The position numbers and the translations under genes are program-made. Shown here piece by piece: positions 1 through 9,843 of a DNA stretch of 64,000 nt. The notes beneath the pieces are model-generated. The model was not told where the DNA came from, did no database searches, and saw only the letters and a program-made list of their open reading frames with translations. Origin of the DNA: Perilla frutescens (Eukaryota; Streptophyta; Magnoliopsida; Lamiales; Lamiaceae); contig BRKX01000002.1 of NCBI GenBank assembly GCA_026008535.1, positions 75,599,380 through 75,663,379 of the forward strand. The letters run 5' to 3'. Each line of letters begins with the position of its first letter. Positions within the stretch are counted from its first letter, which is position 1.

Positions 1-346
1 ATGGAAGTATGGGGAGGCCAAGGGTTACGGCGCCTATTGTTGCTGCCGGAACAGTGTTGCTGAAAGTTCCATTAGCATTGGTGATGTTTCGGCCGACCAC
101 CGTCGCTACAAGAGTGTTCTTGCAAGTCAGGGTGACGTTGACTCCGGCGAGGGGGCCGCTGCCGGGGCAGTTGCCGTTCTGGCTGCAGCAGAGCTTGCCG
201 TTGACGAACAACCCTTGTACGTTGGGGTTAGGGAGGAAGGTGGCGTCGGCTGCAGGTAACAGAAAAACAACCGCCATCAACAAAAGGCATATGATAGAAG
301 AAGAACAACGACGACGACGATAAGGATGACTTTGGGGCTGGGCCAT
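1..346 (-). CDS. Phylloplanin-like secreted protein, 3' part outside window (copy P0)
   Basis: The reading frame is open on the minus strand from an ATG at 346-344 to the window edge. It starts MAQPQSHPYRRRR and continues into a hydrophobic signal peptide ending near AADA, then VQGLFVNGKLCCSQNGNC, the cysteine-rich start of an Ole e 1/phylloplanin-type domain. It is clearly paralogous to the copies at 14.5, 32.0 and 49.5 kb, but with many substitutions: four Arg after residue 8, LPNPN instead of ITPN, and N-K instead of N-G-T at the first glycosylation site. Known family role: phylloplanins are small secreted proteins deposited on the leaf surface by glandular trichomes, and the tobacco protein inhibits oomycete spores. 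That this copy does the same is inference. It is the most diverged member and probably the oldest. The C-terminal half is not in the window, so intactness is unknown. Confidence 0.75.
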   Translation of the reverse strand, partial: MAQPQSHPYRRRRCSSSIICLLLMAVVFLLPAADATFLPNPNVQGLFVNGKLCCSQNGNCPGSGPLAGVNVTLTCKNTLVATVVGRNITNANGTFSNTVPAATIGAVTLGLPILP

Positions 347-1041
347 CGTATAGTAATAGTAACAGTAATAGTATGTTTTTTAATTTGATTTATTTTTTGT
401 AATTTGTTGTGTCGACCCCATTTATATATACATGCATGTTCGAAAGTATTTATTTCTTCCGTTGAATATGTTTGGAATAGGGTTTAGGGTTGGGTTGATC
501 GAGGTACCACATATACATATACTGTATATATAGTTGGTCAACTATATGCTTAGGCAAAAATCAATACTATTAGGTGTGAGCCTGTCACATCTGGCCTGCC
601 AATAGTGTGGTTTTACCTTCCCTGTGTGGTTTGCATGCTATTACACAGAGGCGGGGTTGCGCACCTCAGTAGTGGCTGTCGCGGGTTACCCTAGACATCA
701 AAAGAAAAATTCCTACACTAGTTGTACATAGTGTTATATCAGACGGTCAACTCGCAAAAAAAAAATTAAAAAATTCCATACATTAGTTGTATATAGTGTT
801 ATATCAGAGGGTCGATCAACCCGTAAAAAAATAATAAAGGTGACACGGGTGATACTTTTTAAGGACACGAATGATAATTTCTAGGTTTTGTAAGAAGAAA
901 ACAGATACTTAAAATATATAAGACCACAGTAGGAATCTCAAAATCTCAAAATGAATTGAAGAGCCGGTCTCATATATATTGGATGTATGTAAGGCTTAAT
1001 ATCAGATAGGAAAAAGCATCTCTTATAACGCTGAAAAATAT
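347..1041. other. Upstream region of P0 with SINE-like stretch
   Basis: To about 545 this is the P0 promoter region, similar to that of the other copies (AGGGTTTAGGG motif, then the TATAGTTGGTCAACTATA palindrome). About 560-715 is an unusually GC-rich stretch (GGTGTGAGCCTGTCAC to GCGGGTTACCCTAGAC) followed by an A-rich tail, which resembles a short interspersed element. I cannot identify the family. 716-1041 is AT-rich, with a near-repeat of CACTAGTTGTACATAGTG at about 717 and 782. No gene is seen. Confidence 0.4.
420..430 (-). promoter_or_regulatory. TATA box of phylloplanin copy P0
   Basis: On the minus strand this reads TATATATAAAT, about 75 bases upstream of the ATG at 346. It matches the position of the TATA boxes of the three later copies. 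A telo-box-like AAACCCTAA motif follows upstream at about 479-491. Confidence 0.6.
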
Positions 1042-1924
1042 CACTAATATACTGTAGATAGCAAAAATTTAAAATATTATATATAATATTTTTATTATTT
1101 TTTATATATTTATTTAGTTAAATTAGATAAAGTATTTAAATAATAAAGATATTATTATATGATAAACATCAAGAGTTTTTGGCAACAAATAAATATCTTT
1201 CAAAAGATATATATCAATTTCCAATAGCCAATGAGATAGTGTCACATCAGCTCTAGATCTCTTTCCCTACAACTATAAATAAAGGCCTCCATATCAGTTG
1301 AAAATCACACCAGAAGTCATTTGAAAAGTTCAAGAATTTGAGAAGAACTTCCATAAGTGAAATTCTCTCAAATATTCAGGCGTTCTTCACCAAATTCATT
1401 CCGAAGACGGCGTTTGATCCATAAGCAAGACAGTCAAAGGCATTCTTCATCAAATTCATCCTGAAATTGACGTTTGATCCGGAAACAAGGCGTCGGCCAT
1501 CCGAGTTAACATTATCAAGACCAAATACCAAGTCCAAGACAGTCAAAGGCATTCTTAATCAAATTCATCCTGAAATTGACGTTTGATCCGGAAACAAGGC
1601 GTCGGCCCTTCGAGTTAACATTATCAAGACCAAATACCAAGTCAAAGAAGATCGAGGACACAAATCGTCCCCGAAAACTTCAAAGACCAAGTTCAAACAA
1701 CAAGTCCGAGAAGATCAAAGAGATAAATTTACTCTGAAGATTTCAAAGACTGTTTGAAGATCAAGTTCAAAGACCATTTGAAGATCAAATTTTGAAGAGA
1801 AGAATCAGAGGAAAAATAGAGATTGGATCCATATAAATACTTTTTATCCGAAATCATATTATTTGTACACGTTTTGTGTTTTACCAAATTAAATACAAAA
1901 ATTTATGTTACATATACTAAAGTG
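1042..1924. mobile_element. 883-bp insertion, CACTA-like ends, flanked by TAT direct repeat
   Basis: Comparison with the paralogous empty site near 25.45 kb, which reads TATCAC then ATTTATTTTATTG, places an insertion here. The left end begins CACTAATATACTG after TAT (1039-1041). The right end is ATATACTAAAGTG, followed by TAT (1925-1927) and CACC. Inverted, the right end reads CACTTTAGTATATG, an imperfect inverted repeat of the left end. The 3-bp duplication and CACT ends fit a non-autonomous CACTA element. Against this, the interior has a TATAAATAAAGG box near 1276 and leader-like tandem repeats, which resemble an LTR. No protein is encoded. Confidence 0.5.
1379..1650. repeat. 99-bp tandem repeat, about 2.6 copies
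   Basis: Two near-identical copies begin with AAGACAGTCAAAGGCATTCTT at 1437 and 1536. A diverged partial copy precedes them (GGCGTTCTTCACCAAATTC at about 1379). Each copy includes CAAATTCATCC, GACGTTTGATCCGG and AACATTATCAAGACC. The array lies inside the 883-bp insertion, downstream of its TATA-like box. Confidence 0.8.
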
Positions 1925-2193
1925 TATCACCTTTATTTTACTGAAAATTAATGTTAAAAATAAAAAGGTGGTGACATTTCTGTAATTATTATTATATTTT
2001 TTAATTGAAAAAAAGTATTACTTTATACTAAAACTGCATTATTTATAACACTAAAAAATATCATAAATTTTTTTATGCCCGAAACAGCTCAGTACAACAT
2101 GGTACCTAAAAAGATTACCTAAAAAGATATACTTAATTTACGCAAACTCATTGTTTAATCAACAAGAAAAGTTAACTCTCTTAAACAAGAAAA

Positions 2194-2242
<49 letters not shown>

Positions 2243-3413
2243 AACACACACTTACTATCGTACGTGCAGAAACAAAGAGCACCCAAAATGGACATTTATT
2301 TTGGGTACAAAACATACTTTTTGTACTCAAAGATGAGTACAAACCATTTTGGAGCAAGAATAAAAGGAATTAAGTTAAATGAATTTTGGGTACATGGCTA
2401 TGTACCTAAAATGTTTTCTATTTTAATAATTCTTTGTATATTTTATATATTGTATATCATTTTTGTATCCAATATTTTTAATAATTTATTGTTAAAAATG
2501 GAAACTAAAAAATTATTTTGAAAAAGGAAAAAAAAGTAGGAAGAGATGCTTTGATCTCTCGTAAAAAAAGTGTCATTTTGTTTGATGGTTTGATTGTAAA
2601 TTCACTTTTATATTAAGTTATTATTTAAAATTTAAATAAAATGAGGAAGACAATATTTTTTAGCTATAATTTTTTTGATACAAATAACATAGCTTTTAAT
2701 TTCCAACATCTACAAAATTAAATCTATAGGATATAAAAACAATATTTTTAGGGGTAAACTCTCGACAAATGTTTTTGAAATTTTAAATTTCAAGCACTAT
2801 AAATTTATGACGCCCAATTTTTTTTAGATGTTAGAAAATATGAAACAAATTTATTGATGTATGGATGATCAATGCTGGTTTATATACTTATTTTGTTCGA
2901 GAAATTAACTTTATTTTCAAGATGTATTAGTTGCATTCATATTTTATTAGTAAATGGGATTCATTTGTATAGCTATAGAACAATATCAATTTTTGAATGA
3001 TTATGAGGGTGATTAAATAAGAGCAATATATGATATAAAGGAAAATGTGAAAATGCATCAATTAAATTAAATTTTTTATAAGCAATTAACTATAGTCTAT
3101 AGAGGGATGGCCGAATTTTAATGGCCGATTAAATTGTGTCACGTGGAAAATAATTAAGCAATTAAATATCAAGTTATATCATTTATTTATATTTTAGGGA
3201 TTTAATTAAATTAATTCCTAAATTTAATAAATAGATATTGATATTTAATACATTGAAGTAAAAATTTGATATCAAATTATATCATTTGATTATATATTTA
3301 GGAATTTAATTAAAGTAATTTATAATTAAATAAATTAAATTAGTTACAGAAGAATATCCATTTTTGAATGAATATAAAGGTGATTTTATGAGAGGAATAC
3401 AAAAAAATGAGTA
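1925..3413. other. AT-rich non-coding, diverged copies of unit sequence
   Basis: 1925-2110 is similar to 25.45-25.62 kb. 2120-2250 matches 18.37-18.43 kb, and 2740-3400 matches 18.69-19.37 kb (for example GGGGTAAACTCTCGA and TTTTTGAATGATTA). The open frames here are short, low-complexity and not conserved. I see no gene. Confidence 0.6.
2196..2246. repeat. (CT)n(CA)n microsatellite
   Basis: A run of CT dinucleotides passes directly into CA dinucleotides. A pure CT run sits at the equivalent place in the other units (18407, 35909 and 53442), so the CA part is specific to this old copy. Confidence 0.9.
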
Positions 3414-3675
3414 TTGTCAATTCAGGATCTGAAAGATGTAATCTGTAAATTCAAGATCCGAAAGATAAAAACTATCAATTCAGGACCTGAAATATGATAT
3501 TGTCAATCTAAAACCTCAAAAATCACGTTTTTCGAATTCTTGTTGAAAATTAATATAAAATTAATTAAAAAATAAAAAGAAATAAAAATTAATGATTTTT
3601 GAAGTCATCTTCCATATCCTTGCATTGATAGTTTAATCTTTTAGTTCCTGAATTGACTGATTACTCATCTTTCAG
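3414..3675. mobile_element. Foldback element relic, right arm truncated
   Basis: The left arm carries repeated units like AATTCAGGACCTGAAA. The right arm carries the reverse form, TTCCTGAATTGACTGA and CATCTTTCAG. The same element is fuller at 19374-19756. Here the right arm stops abruptly at 3675, where RNase H-like sequence begins. Confidence 0.6.
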
Positions 3676-4307
3676 AAGTGTGGGTCATGTGTCTCTGGGA
3701 AGCTTCGAATTTTCTGAAACGAGCTAACTATAGAAATGATATGGAGAAGGAAGTTTTTGATGTGGACAAAGGTTTATGGTACTTGGGTGCCTTTCAAGAG
3801 ACGACAGAAAGGATGAAGGAAATCTTATCTTTCAAATGTCTTGTGGGCGACAAAATTTGAAAGTCACCTGAACCAAGCTAGTACCGTTTAGATGTCGACA
3901 CTAGATTTAATCCAAGTTCTAGACGCTTCGGCGCTGGGGCCGTTGTGAAGGACTCTTGTGGAAAGTTAATTGCGGTTGGCGCTAGACCTTTAAAAAATCT
4001 TTCATCGGTTTTGGGAGTGGAACTTATGACTATTATGTATGGGATCATCTTGTGCATTGAACTACAAATCAGCCATGTCCAAGTTTTTTTAGGTTCACTC
4101 ATTGCAATCCATCTTATTGTGGACTCGGGTGGACATGGCAATGTGATGGATGACGAACAACGAGCAGTGTTTAACTGTGTGCAAGGAGACTTAGTTATTG
4201 GTTTCTCACATATATATCGTCATGCGAATGAGGTTGCTCATTCGTTAGCTAGACATGCGTCTTTTCTTTCCGATTCTTGTTGTTGGTCATTTGATTTTCT
4301 GAATTGA
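3676..4307 (+). pseudogene. RNase H-like (RVT_3-type) domain relic, longest copy
   Basis: Conceptual translation from 3882 gives YRLDVDTRFNPSSRRFGAG, then RDS-like VVKDSCGKLIAVGARPL, GVELMTIMYGI and, near the end, SHIYRHANEVAHSLARHA. This is the layout of the plant RNase H fold often found in non-LTR retroelement-derived proteins. The first acidic residue (LDVD) and the Glu (GVEL) are present. The third position, usually within ESDS, reads VFLGS and has lost its acid, so catalysis is unlikely. Upstream, a related frame from 3678 ends at a TGA at 3858-3860 and then has a TAG before the domain. There is no credible start codon for the domain. This copy is open through to FDFLN-stop, unlike the frameshifted copies at 8.4, 29.0 and 46.5 kb. 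It could be a retroelement fragment or a relic of a host gene. Confidence 0.6.
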
Positions 4308-5425
4308 CTTGTTGACCAAAGTACTTTAGAATTTTGACTGTGTTATGTGATTTCAATATTTCCTAAAGAAACACCTTTGGTTGTGGTGTCTACAACTGAT
4401 CCTATAATTTAATTGTTCCAGATAAGCATTTCCTAGCTAGTGGTATACAAATATAGGATTGTGCTCAAGAATAGAAATTAGGTTTGAAAGAATTTATTAA
4501 AAAAATATAAAATTTCCAAATTCATGGTATCGTATTAATTAACATAATTTAAATTCCTACATGGTGACGATATTTTTCATATATAGTAAAACCTCTATAC
4601 AGTAATATCATTGGGACCAGAGAAAAATATATAAAAAACACATAATTTGAAAGTGTAATACGGAATGTAACACAAATAATGTAATAGAAAATCTCAAGTA
4701 TATTAAGTTCAAATTTCATGTTATACTTTTATGTGTTTCACATCATATTTCACTATAATTTATGATTTTAATAATATTTATTGTGTGTACGACTACCATC
4801 GTTAGATTTATTCTAGCCAGTTAATTAATTTAAGTACAAATGTACAATATTATCCCGCTTTGTCATCAACGATTTTTTTTTTTATCACTGTAATACAAAT
4901 CAATATAAAACAAGACCGATTTGTGAAAACAATATTTCAAGCACTATAATTAAACTTTTATATGGGGCCTAATTTATTTATTTTTATATTAGGAAATATG
5001 AAACAAATTAAATTTATTGATGTATATATGGATGATCGATGTTGGTTTAGATACTTATTTTGTTCTTGAAACTTCTTTTCAAGATATTTAGTTGCATTCA
5101 TATTCTATTAGTAAATGGGATTCATTTATATATAGCTATAGAGTACTATCATTGGTTCGTATTTGTTTGCCAATCTCAATATTTGCTTGGTAATATTTCT
5201 TATTTACACAGATATATATAAACTTGAATTAATCCTCCTATATATTATTTAATTAATTAATGATGGAACAAATTCCATTCCCATATACAAAGCTAATACA
5301 TTCATGCATTGAATCATGAATAATATTAATTTACACCCCAGAGACTATATATTATATATACATATACTAATCAAGTAACAAATGAAAAATAAATATACCT
5401 AAATATACATGCATACATATATATG
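4308..5425. other. Non-coding, mosaic of diverged unit fragments
   Basis: 4308-4580 continues the RNase H-side homology to about 8.86-9.13 kb. 4590-4690 contains AAAACCTCTATACAGTAAT and TTGGGACCAGAG, the wording of a common decayed plant repeat. 4620-4680 also resembles 26.1 kb. 4770-5130 resembles 18.48-18.93 kb. From about 5225 the sequence becomes collinear with 26.14 kb onward. No gene is seen. Confidence 0.55.
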
Positions 5426-5710
5426 CTAGTTATCTAAATTTTGTATACGCCATTGAAGATGAAGAAAATCCTCAACGGAGCATGGCAACGTCAGAGGGCC
5501 GGCGGTTCGATAGTTATATATTTCCGAAGCTTTATCAAGAACACTTTGAAAGAGCGGATTGTGTAAGTACGAAATTGGGATCACAAATTTTTAAAATATC
5601 GAAAAATCTTGATTTTGATCATCGTTTGCTAACCCTACTTGCACGGCCAACCACCCTTTCTTCACCTTCATCGTCTTTCCTCTTTGCATCTTCATGTTTG
5701 GAGAGAACAT
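5426..5710 (-). pseudogene. SAUR-1 copy A, internal nonsense codon
   Basis: The minus-strand frame from the ATG at 5710 reads MFSPNMKMQRGKTMKVKKGW, then LAVQVGLANDDQNQDFSIF and a TAA at 5591-5593 (codon 40). In the copies at 26.4 and 43.9 kb this codon is CAA (Gln). After the stop, the frame continues with the conserved SAUR core: KFVIPISYLHNPLFQSVL and LPCSVEDFLHLQWRI, ending at a TAG at 5426-5428. The repaired length would be 94 codons. SAUR proteins are small auxin-induced regulators of cell expansion that inhibit PP2C.D phosphatases. With the stop removing most of the core, this copy should be null. It keeps the Trp (TGG at 5450-5452) that has become a stop in the other two copies. Confidence 0.85.
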
Positions 5711-5788
5711 TCTGCTTTTTTTTTTCCTTTCGAATTTTCTTGTTTAATTTGGTTTGGGTGTATTAGGGTAGGTAAATATCTAGGGGTA

Positions 5789-5796
5789 TATTTATA
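5789..5796 (-). promoter_or_regulatory. TATA box of SAUR-1 copy A
   Basis: TATAAATA on the minus strand, 79 bases upstream of the ATG at 5710. It is conserved at 26705-26712 and 44193-44200. Confidence 0.6.
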
Positions 5797-7662
5797 GCTT
5801 GATTGAGGCTTCGCAAGAATATTTGTGTTTTCTCTTTCAATTCTCTCTCATTTAATTAATTTGTGTTTGCTTTGTATTGATCAATGCTTCCAATAAATAA
5901 TAAGTTAAATTTGTATATTTGCTAATATTCCTTTCGATGATACGTTTGAAAATGAACTTTTTTTTCTATGTAAAACTTAGAGATTCTTGAGTTGTAATTC
6001 TTTGTAGGGAATAATTTAATAGTGGCCAACTCGAAGCTACTTAAAATTAGTTATGTATATATTTATTTTGGGTACATTAATTTATTCTCTCAATCTCTCT
6101 CTAGTATATATATACATATATATTGGTTCTTGATTTGTATTTATCAATGCTTCCAATTAATAAATATGAATAAGTTAATTGCTCATGAGCATCTCTTAAT
6201 CAAGAATGTGGCATCATTGACCATTTGACCGTATTAATAAACAATGGCTAGAAGGCATCGATTATTTTGTTTCATATTAATATTTGCTAATTTTTCTTTG
6301 GAAGAGAAGAATACTTAGTAACAAGAAATTCTCACGCATATATAGTTAATTTTATGAGCAAATTTTAAATACATATGCAATATTCCACACACTCAAAATT
6401 TTCGGCGGGACTCACTTAGGTTTTCAATTTCGTTACTAAAGAGAACGAATCTAAAAAAGGTTAAGGGGTTACATCCATGACTACCCATCTCTCTAGAGAC
6501 ACGCTTGTATGAGACGGTCTGATCGATCTACTTAATCCATCATACGGATCTTTCCATCTGATACCGATTCAGAAAATAACACTTTTCTATATTAAAAATG
6601 ATAATTTTATATATTAAAAGTGATAATTTGGTGTATATCTATGTGGATACCAAATTATCTTAAAATACATGAATTTTGATCGATCTTGGTCGAATTAGAA
6701 TGTCTGAATTTGAAAATAATATGAAAACCCAAACAAGTGTTAAGTGTTAGAGTTGCTGAGTTACATGCAGAGGCATTGCAGGATAAATGGAGAGATAATG
6801 CAGCATCCGACTTCTTTGCATGCATGGATGCTGACGTGGAACCAGGGACCACTCCTTCATCATCCCTCCACCGTCGATCATTGCAGGCGCGGATTATGAA
6901 TAATAGCCGTAGATTACTTTTGTTTTCCCGCTTTATTGCTTATACCATAAAAGGAACAAACACACTTGTGCTTTGTGTGATTTTGTATGAACTTTTGTAC
7001 CAAAACAGATTTTAGATAATTTTCTATGAAATAAGAATGAGAATTCTCTCGATCACTGATTTCTTCGCTAAGTTTGTGTTATTAAAACTACGTTTTTGAA
7101 AACGTGTGAAAAACAAAAACACCACAAAGTTTATGTATTTTAAGTCAATTAACTCTTTTTTAAAATAAAAAATTAGCAGTACTTTCCAATTAAATAAACA
7201 TGCATGCATAAGATACATTTATTATTAAAAGTGATATTTTTTATTATTAAAATAATACTTTCTCGGTTTTAGAAGTTGCACGTTTTTATTTAATATAATT
7301 AAGATGTACATACATTATACAACTCATTTACATCGTGACAAAGTGGGCTATTTTTTTATTTTAATTTTCGCCTCAAATTGAAGTCATGTAACAATGTATA
7401 TATATTCTCTAAATTTTGTATGCAACGTGTATTGATCGTTTAGACTAGATTTGTATTACTATGGAATCTCTTTTGCATTGAGTTTGTCAATTAATTTGTA
7501 TCATGCATGACAAAACATATAAGCCAAATCACAAATTTAAATATAACAAGAATTTTGTAAAACTACATTAATAATTAGTACGAATTTCGAAACTCTCAAA
7601 GATTCTAAAACTTGATTAATACGAACAAGAAATGAAAAGGGTGAACTTAGTTTACATAGCCC
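5797..7662. other. Intergenic region between divergent SAUR-1 and SAUR-3, copy A
   Basis: The region is collinear with 26.71-28.13 kb but longer. It contains about 350-390 bases (roughly 6742-7130) that units B and C lack. That extra stretch is less AT-rich and holds the only sizeable non-repetitive open frame here (6737-7015), which I do not recognise and would not call a gene. About 7256-7400 begins with a Stowaway-like end (ACTTTCTCGGTTTTAGAAG). No other gene is seen. Confidence 0.5.
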
Positions 7663-7670
7663 TATAAATA
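7663..7670 (+). promoter_or_regulatory. TATA box of SAUR-3 copy A
   Basis: TATAAATA lies only 39 bases upstream of the ATG at 7702, against 141 bases to the equivalent ATG in copies B and C. The leader between them has been deleted. Confidence 0.65.
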
Positions 7671-7701
7671 CTCCCTTGGTGAAGGTGAAGAGCAAAAGAA
7701 G

Positions 7702-8013
7702 ATGAAGGTGAAGAAAGGGTGTGTGGCAGTGCAGGTGGGAATATTCAATGGTGATGAACAAATTCAAGATTGCTCTACATTTCAAAGGTTTATCATTCCT
7801 ATCTCATATTTATACACACCATTATTTCAAAAGCTACTTGAAGAATCACATGAAATGTATGGTTTTCACAACCATGGGCTCCTTACCTTACCTTGTTCAA
7901 TCGATTATTTTCTTCAAATTCAATCACAAATGGAGAGGAGTAGTAAACACAACGGATGTCGGAAACATCGGTTATGGCGTATGGCGGCGGCATCGTTATC
8001 AGATGTATCGTAG
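7702..8013 (+). CDS. SAUR-like auxin-responsive protein, SAUR-3 copy A
   Basis: The 103-residue frame opens MKVKKGCVAVQVGIFNGDEQ and contains the SAUR core: FQRFIIPISYLYTPLFQKLL, then GFHNHGLLTLPCSIDYFLQI. The C-terminal tail is basic (KHNGCRKHRLWRMAA). It matches the copies at 28247 and 45735 but lacks their first ten residues (MMMQMQEQKK), because a 102-bp deletion has removed most of the 5' leader and the original start. The internal Met of MKVKK is then the first available start. Family role: auxin-induced cell expansion through inhibition of PP2C.D phosphatases, usually at the plasma membrane or in the cytosol. The core is intact. Whether a transcript with almost no leader is translated is uncertain. 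Confidence 0.8.
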   Translation: MKVKKGCVAVQVGIFNGDEQIQDCSTFQRFIIPISYLYTPLFQKLLEESHEMYGFHNHGLLTLPCSIDYFLQIQSQMERSSKHNGCRKHRLWRMAAASLSDVS

Positions 8014-8297
8014 TGGGAATGATGTTTTTGTAAGTGATAGTAATGTAGAGTTTAGATTGTCAATAAATTTTAGAGGATCAAATTGATCCATGTGCAATTT
8101 AATTTGTAATATTTATAAATATAAATGTGTGTTTTGTCGAAATTACTCGTATTGCAAATTCTGAGCTTACATGACTTGCTAAAAAAAAACAATTGATCAC
8201 ATTAAATGACTTCCAACTATAATAAATTAATGACTACTAGATCATAAAAAGTACTACAATGTACAATATCTATATATAGTTGAGAAAATATAGTGAG

Positions 8298-8855
8298 AGA
8301 AGGAAGTTTTTGATGTGGACAAGGGTTACAGTACTTGCGTGCCTTTCAGAAGACGACGTAAATGATGGAGGAAATCTCGCCTCTCAAACGTCTTGCGGGC
8401 GAGAAAATTTGAAAGCCACCTGAAGTAGGCCAGTACCGTTTAGATGTCGATGCTGGCTTTAATCCAAGTTTAAGACGCTTCGGCGTTGGGGTTGTTGCGA
8501 GGGACTCTAATGGAAAGTTAATTGCGGCTAGCGCTAGACCTTTAAAAAATCTTCAATCGGTTTTGGGAGTGGAACTTATGGCTATTATGTATGGGATCAT
8601 CTTGTGCATTGAACTACAAATCAGCCTTGTCCAAATTTTTTTCAGATTCACTCTTTGCAAGCCATCTTATTATGGACCCGGGTCGATGTGTTGGATGATG
8701 AACAATGAGCGGTGTTTAACTGTGTGGAAGGAAACTTAATTATTAGTTTCTCACATATGTATCATAATGTGAATGAGGTTGCTCATTCTTTGGCTAGACA
8801 TGTGTCTTTTCTTTTCGGATTCTTATTGTTGGTCATCCGATTTTCTGAATTAACT
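8298..8855 (+). pseudogene. RNase H-like domain relic, copy A
   Basis: It is homologous to 3676-4307. YRLDVDAGFNPSLRRFGVG, RDSNGKLIAASARPL and GVELMAIMYGI are readable. A frameshift follows after the LVQIF segment (near 8640), a TGA replaces CGA at 8706-8708 (after DDEQ), and an extra T near 8812 breaks the SFLSDS tail. It is more decayed than copies B and C. Confidence 0.65.
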
Positions 8856-9306
8856 TGTTGACCAAACTACTTTCGACTTTTGATTGTGTTACATGATTTC
8901 AGTATTTCCTCAAAAAAAAAAACACCTTTGGTTGTGGTGTCTGCAACTGATCCTATAATTTAATTGTTCCATATAAGCATTTCCTAGTGGTATATAAATA
9001 TAGGGTTGAGCTCAAGAATAGAAATTAGGTTTGAAAGAATTTATTAAAAATTATAAGATTTCCAAATTCAGGGTATAGTTATTAATTAGCATAAATATGA
9101 ATTCCTACATAAATTAGTGACGATATTCTTCATATATAAGCTATTTTAATAATTCCAAAGTTGCTTTTTAATTATGGTTTCGAATAGTTAGAATAGGTAA
9201 GTTCCAATCTCCCTTCATTCCAAAATTTATTATTTGCGATATTTTTTTTCTAGTACTTGTGTGTTTGCAAAATTAAACCTATACAGATGAAGTTTACTGT
9301 GTTTCG
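8856..9306. other. Non-coding spacer
   Basis: AT-rich sequence collinear with 29.43-29.88 kb and 46.92-47.37 kb. It also shows clear similarity to 4310-4580 in the old left arm. No gene is seen. Confidence 0.6.
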
Positions 9307-9405
9307 GTGGAGATGGCTTAGTGGTGAAATGAAATTGCTTAAGACCAAAGATCACGAACTCGAATCTAGCCAGCCAGAATCTGGCTAGCCAGAATTGAAT
9401 TTTTT
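9307..9405 (+). mobile_element. tRNA-derived SINE-like element, copy A
   Basis: It has a box A-like GAGATGGCTTAGTGGTGAAA, then about 35 bases later a box B-like GAACTCGAATCTAG, the spacing of an RNA polymerase III internal promoter. A T-rich 3' region follows. The 3' part has a duplicated AGCCAGCCAGAAT/GGCTAGCCAGAAT segment that copies B and C lack. It is too short and too diverged to fold as a functional tRNA. Confidence 0.6.
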
Positions 9406-9843
9406 AATAATTAATAAAACTGTATTTATTAATAAGTTAATTAGGTTAATTAATAAATTTTATATTTTTACTATACTGTCCTTCTCTCATCAATAATTAG
9501 TGACTGTATTCAATCACCAAAATCACTACAAGAAACTAAACAAATAGCAACAGCGCAGCTTCATCTTCTTCTCATTTCTTCAAATTTTAATCTACTTCTT
9601 CACATTTTTCTCCTTGCTATGTTAAATATTTTTAATTTGATTTCGCCTCAATTAATGTTGCTGATTTTTTGGGAAATCTTTTCGTCAATTATTCATCACA
9701 AGCGGGAATTAATTAGAGAGGATTAGCCTTAATTTTTATGGAGGGCATCAATGCAATCGGTGCTTTATTAATTAAATTGATTAATTATTAAAAAAATTTT
9801 GGATAGCTACATTTTGGCTGAAAATCACTACTCTTTTTTTAAT
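9406..9843. other. Non-coding spacer
   Basis: AT-rich. Includes CACTACAAGAAACTAAAC at about 9522, which reads like an isolated CACTA-type terminus with no partner found. Collinear with 29.96-30.40, 47.45-47.89 and 59.42-59.86 kb. Confidence 0.5.

Noticed and set aside
7721..8086. 121-residue frame overlapping SAUR-3, also at 28296 and 45784
   Set aside because: The other frame has the SAUR core, and this one has no family features. Conservation follows from nearly identical DNA.
9310..9380. Possible plus-strand tRNA gene near 9.3 kb
   Set aside because: The box sequences are degenerate and the spacing fits a SINE. No cloverleaf can be drawn.
9522..9540. CACTACAAGAAACTAAAC as a second CACTA terminus
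   Set aside because: No partner end, no subterminal repeats and no target duplication were found nearby.
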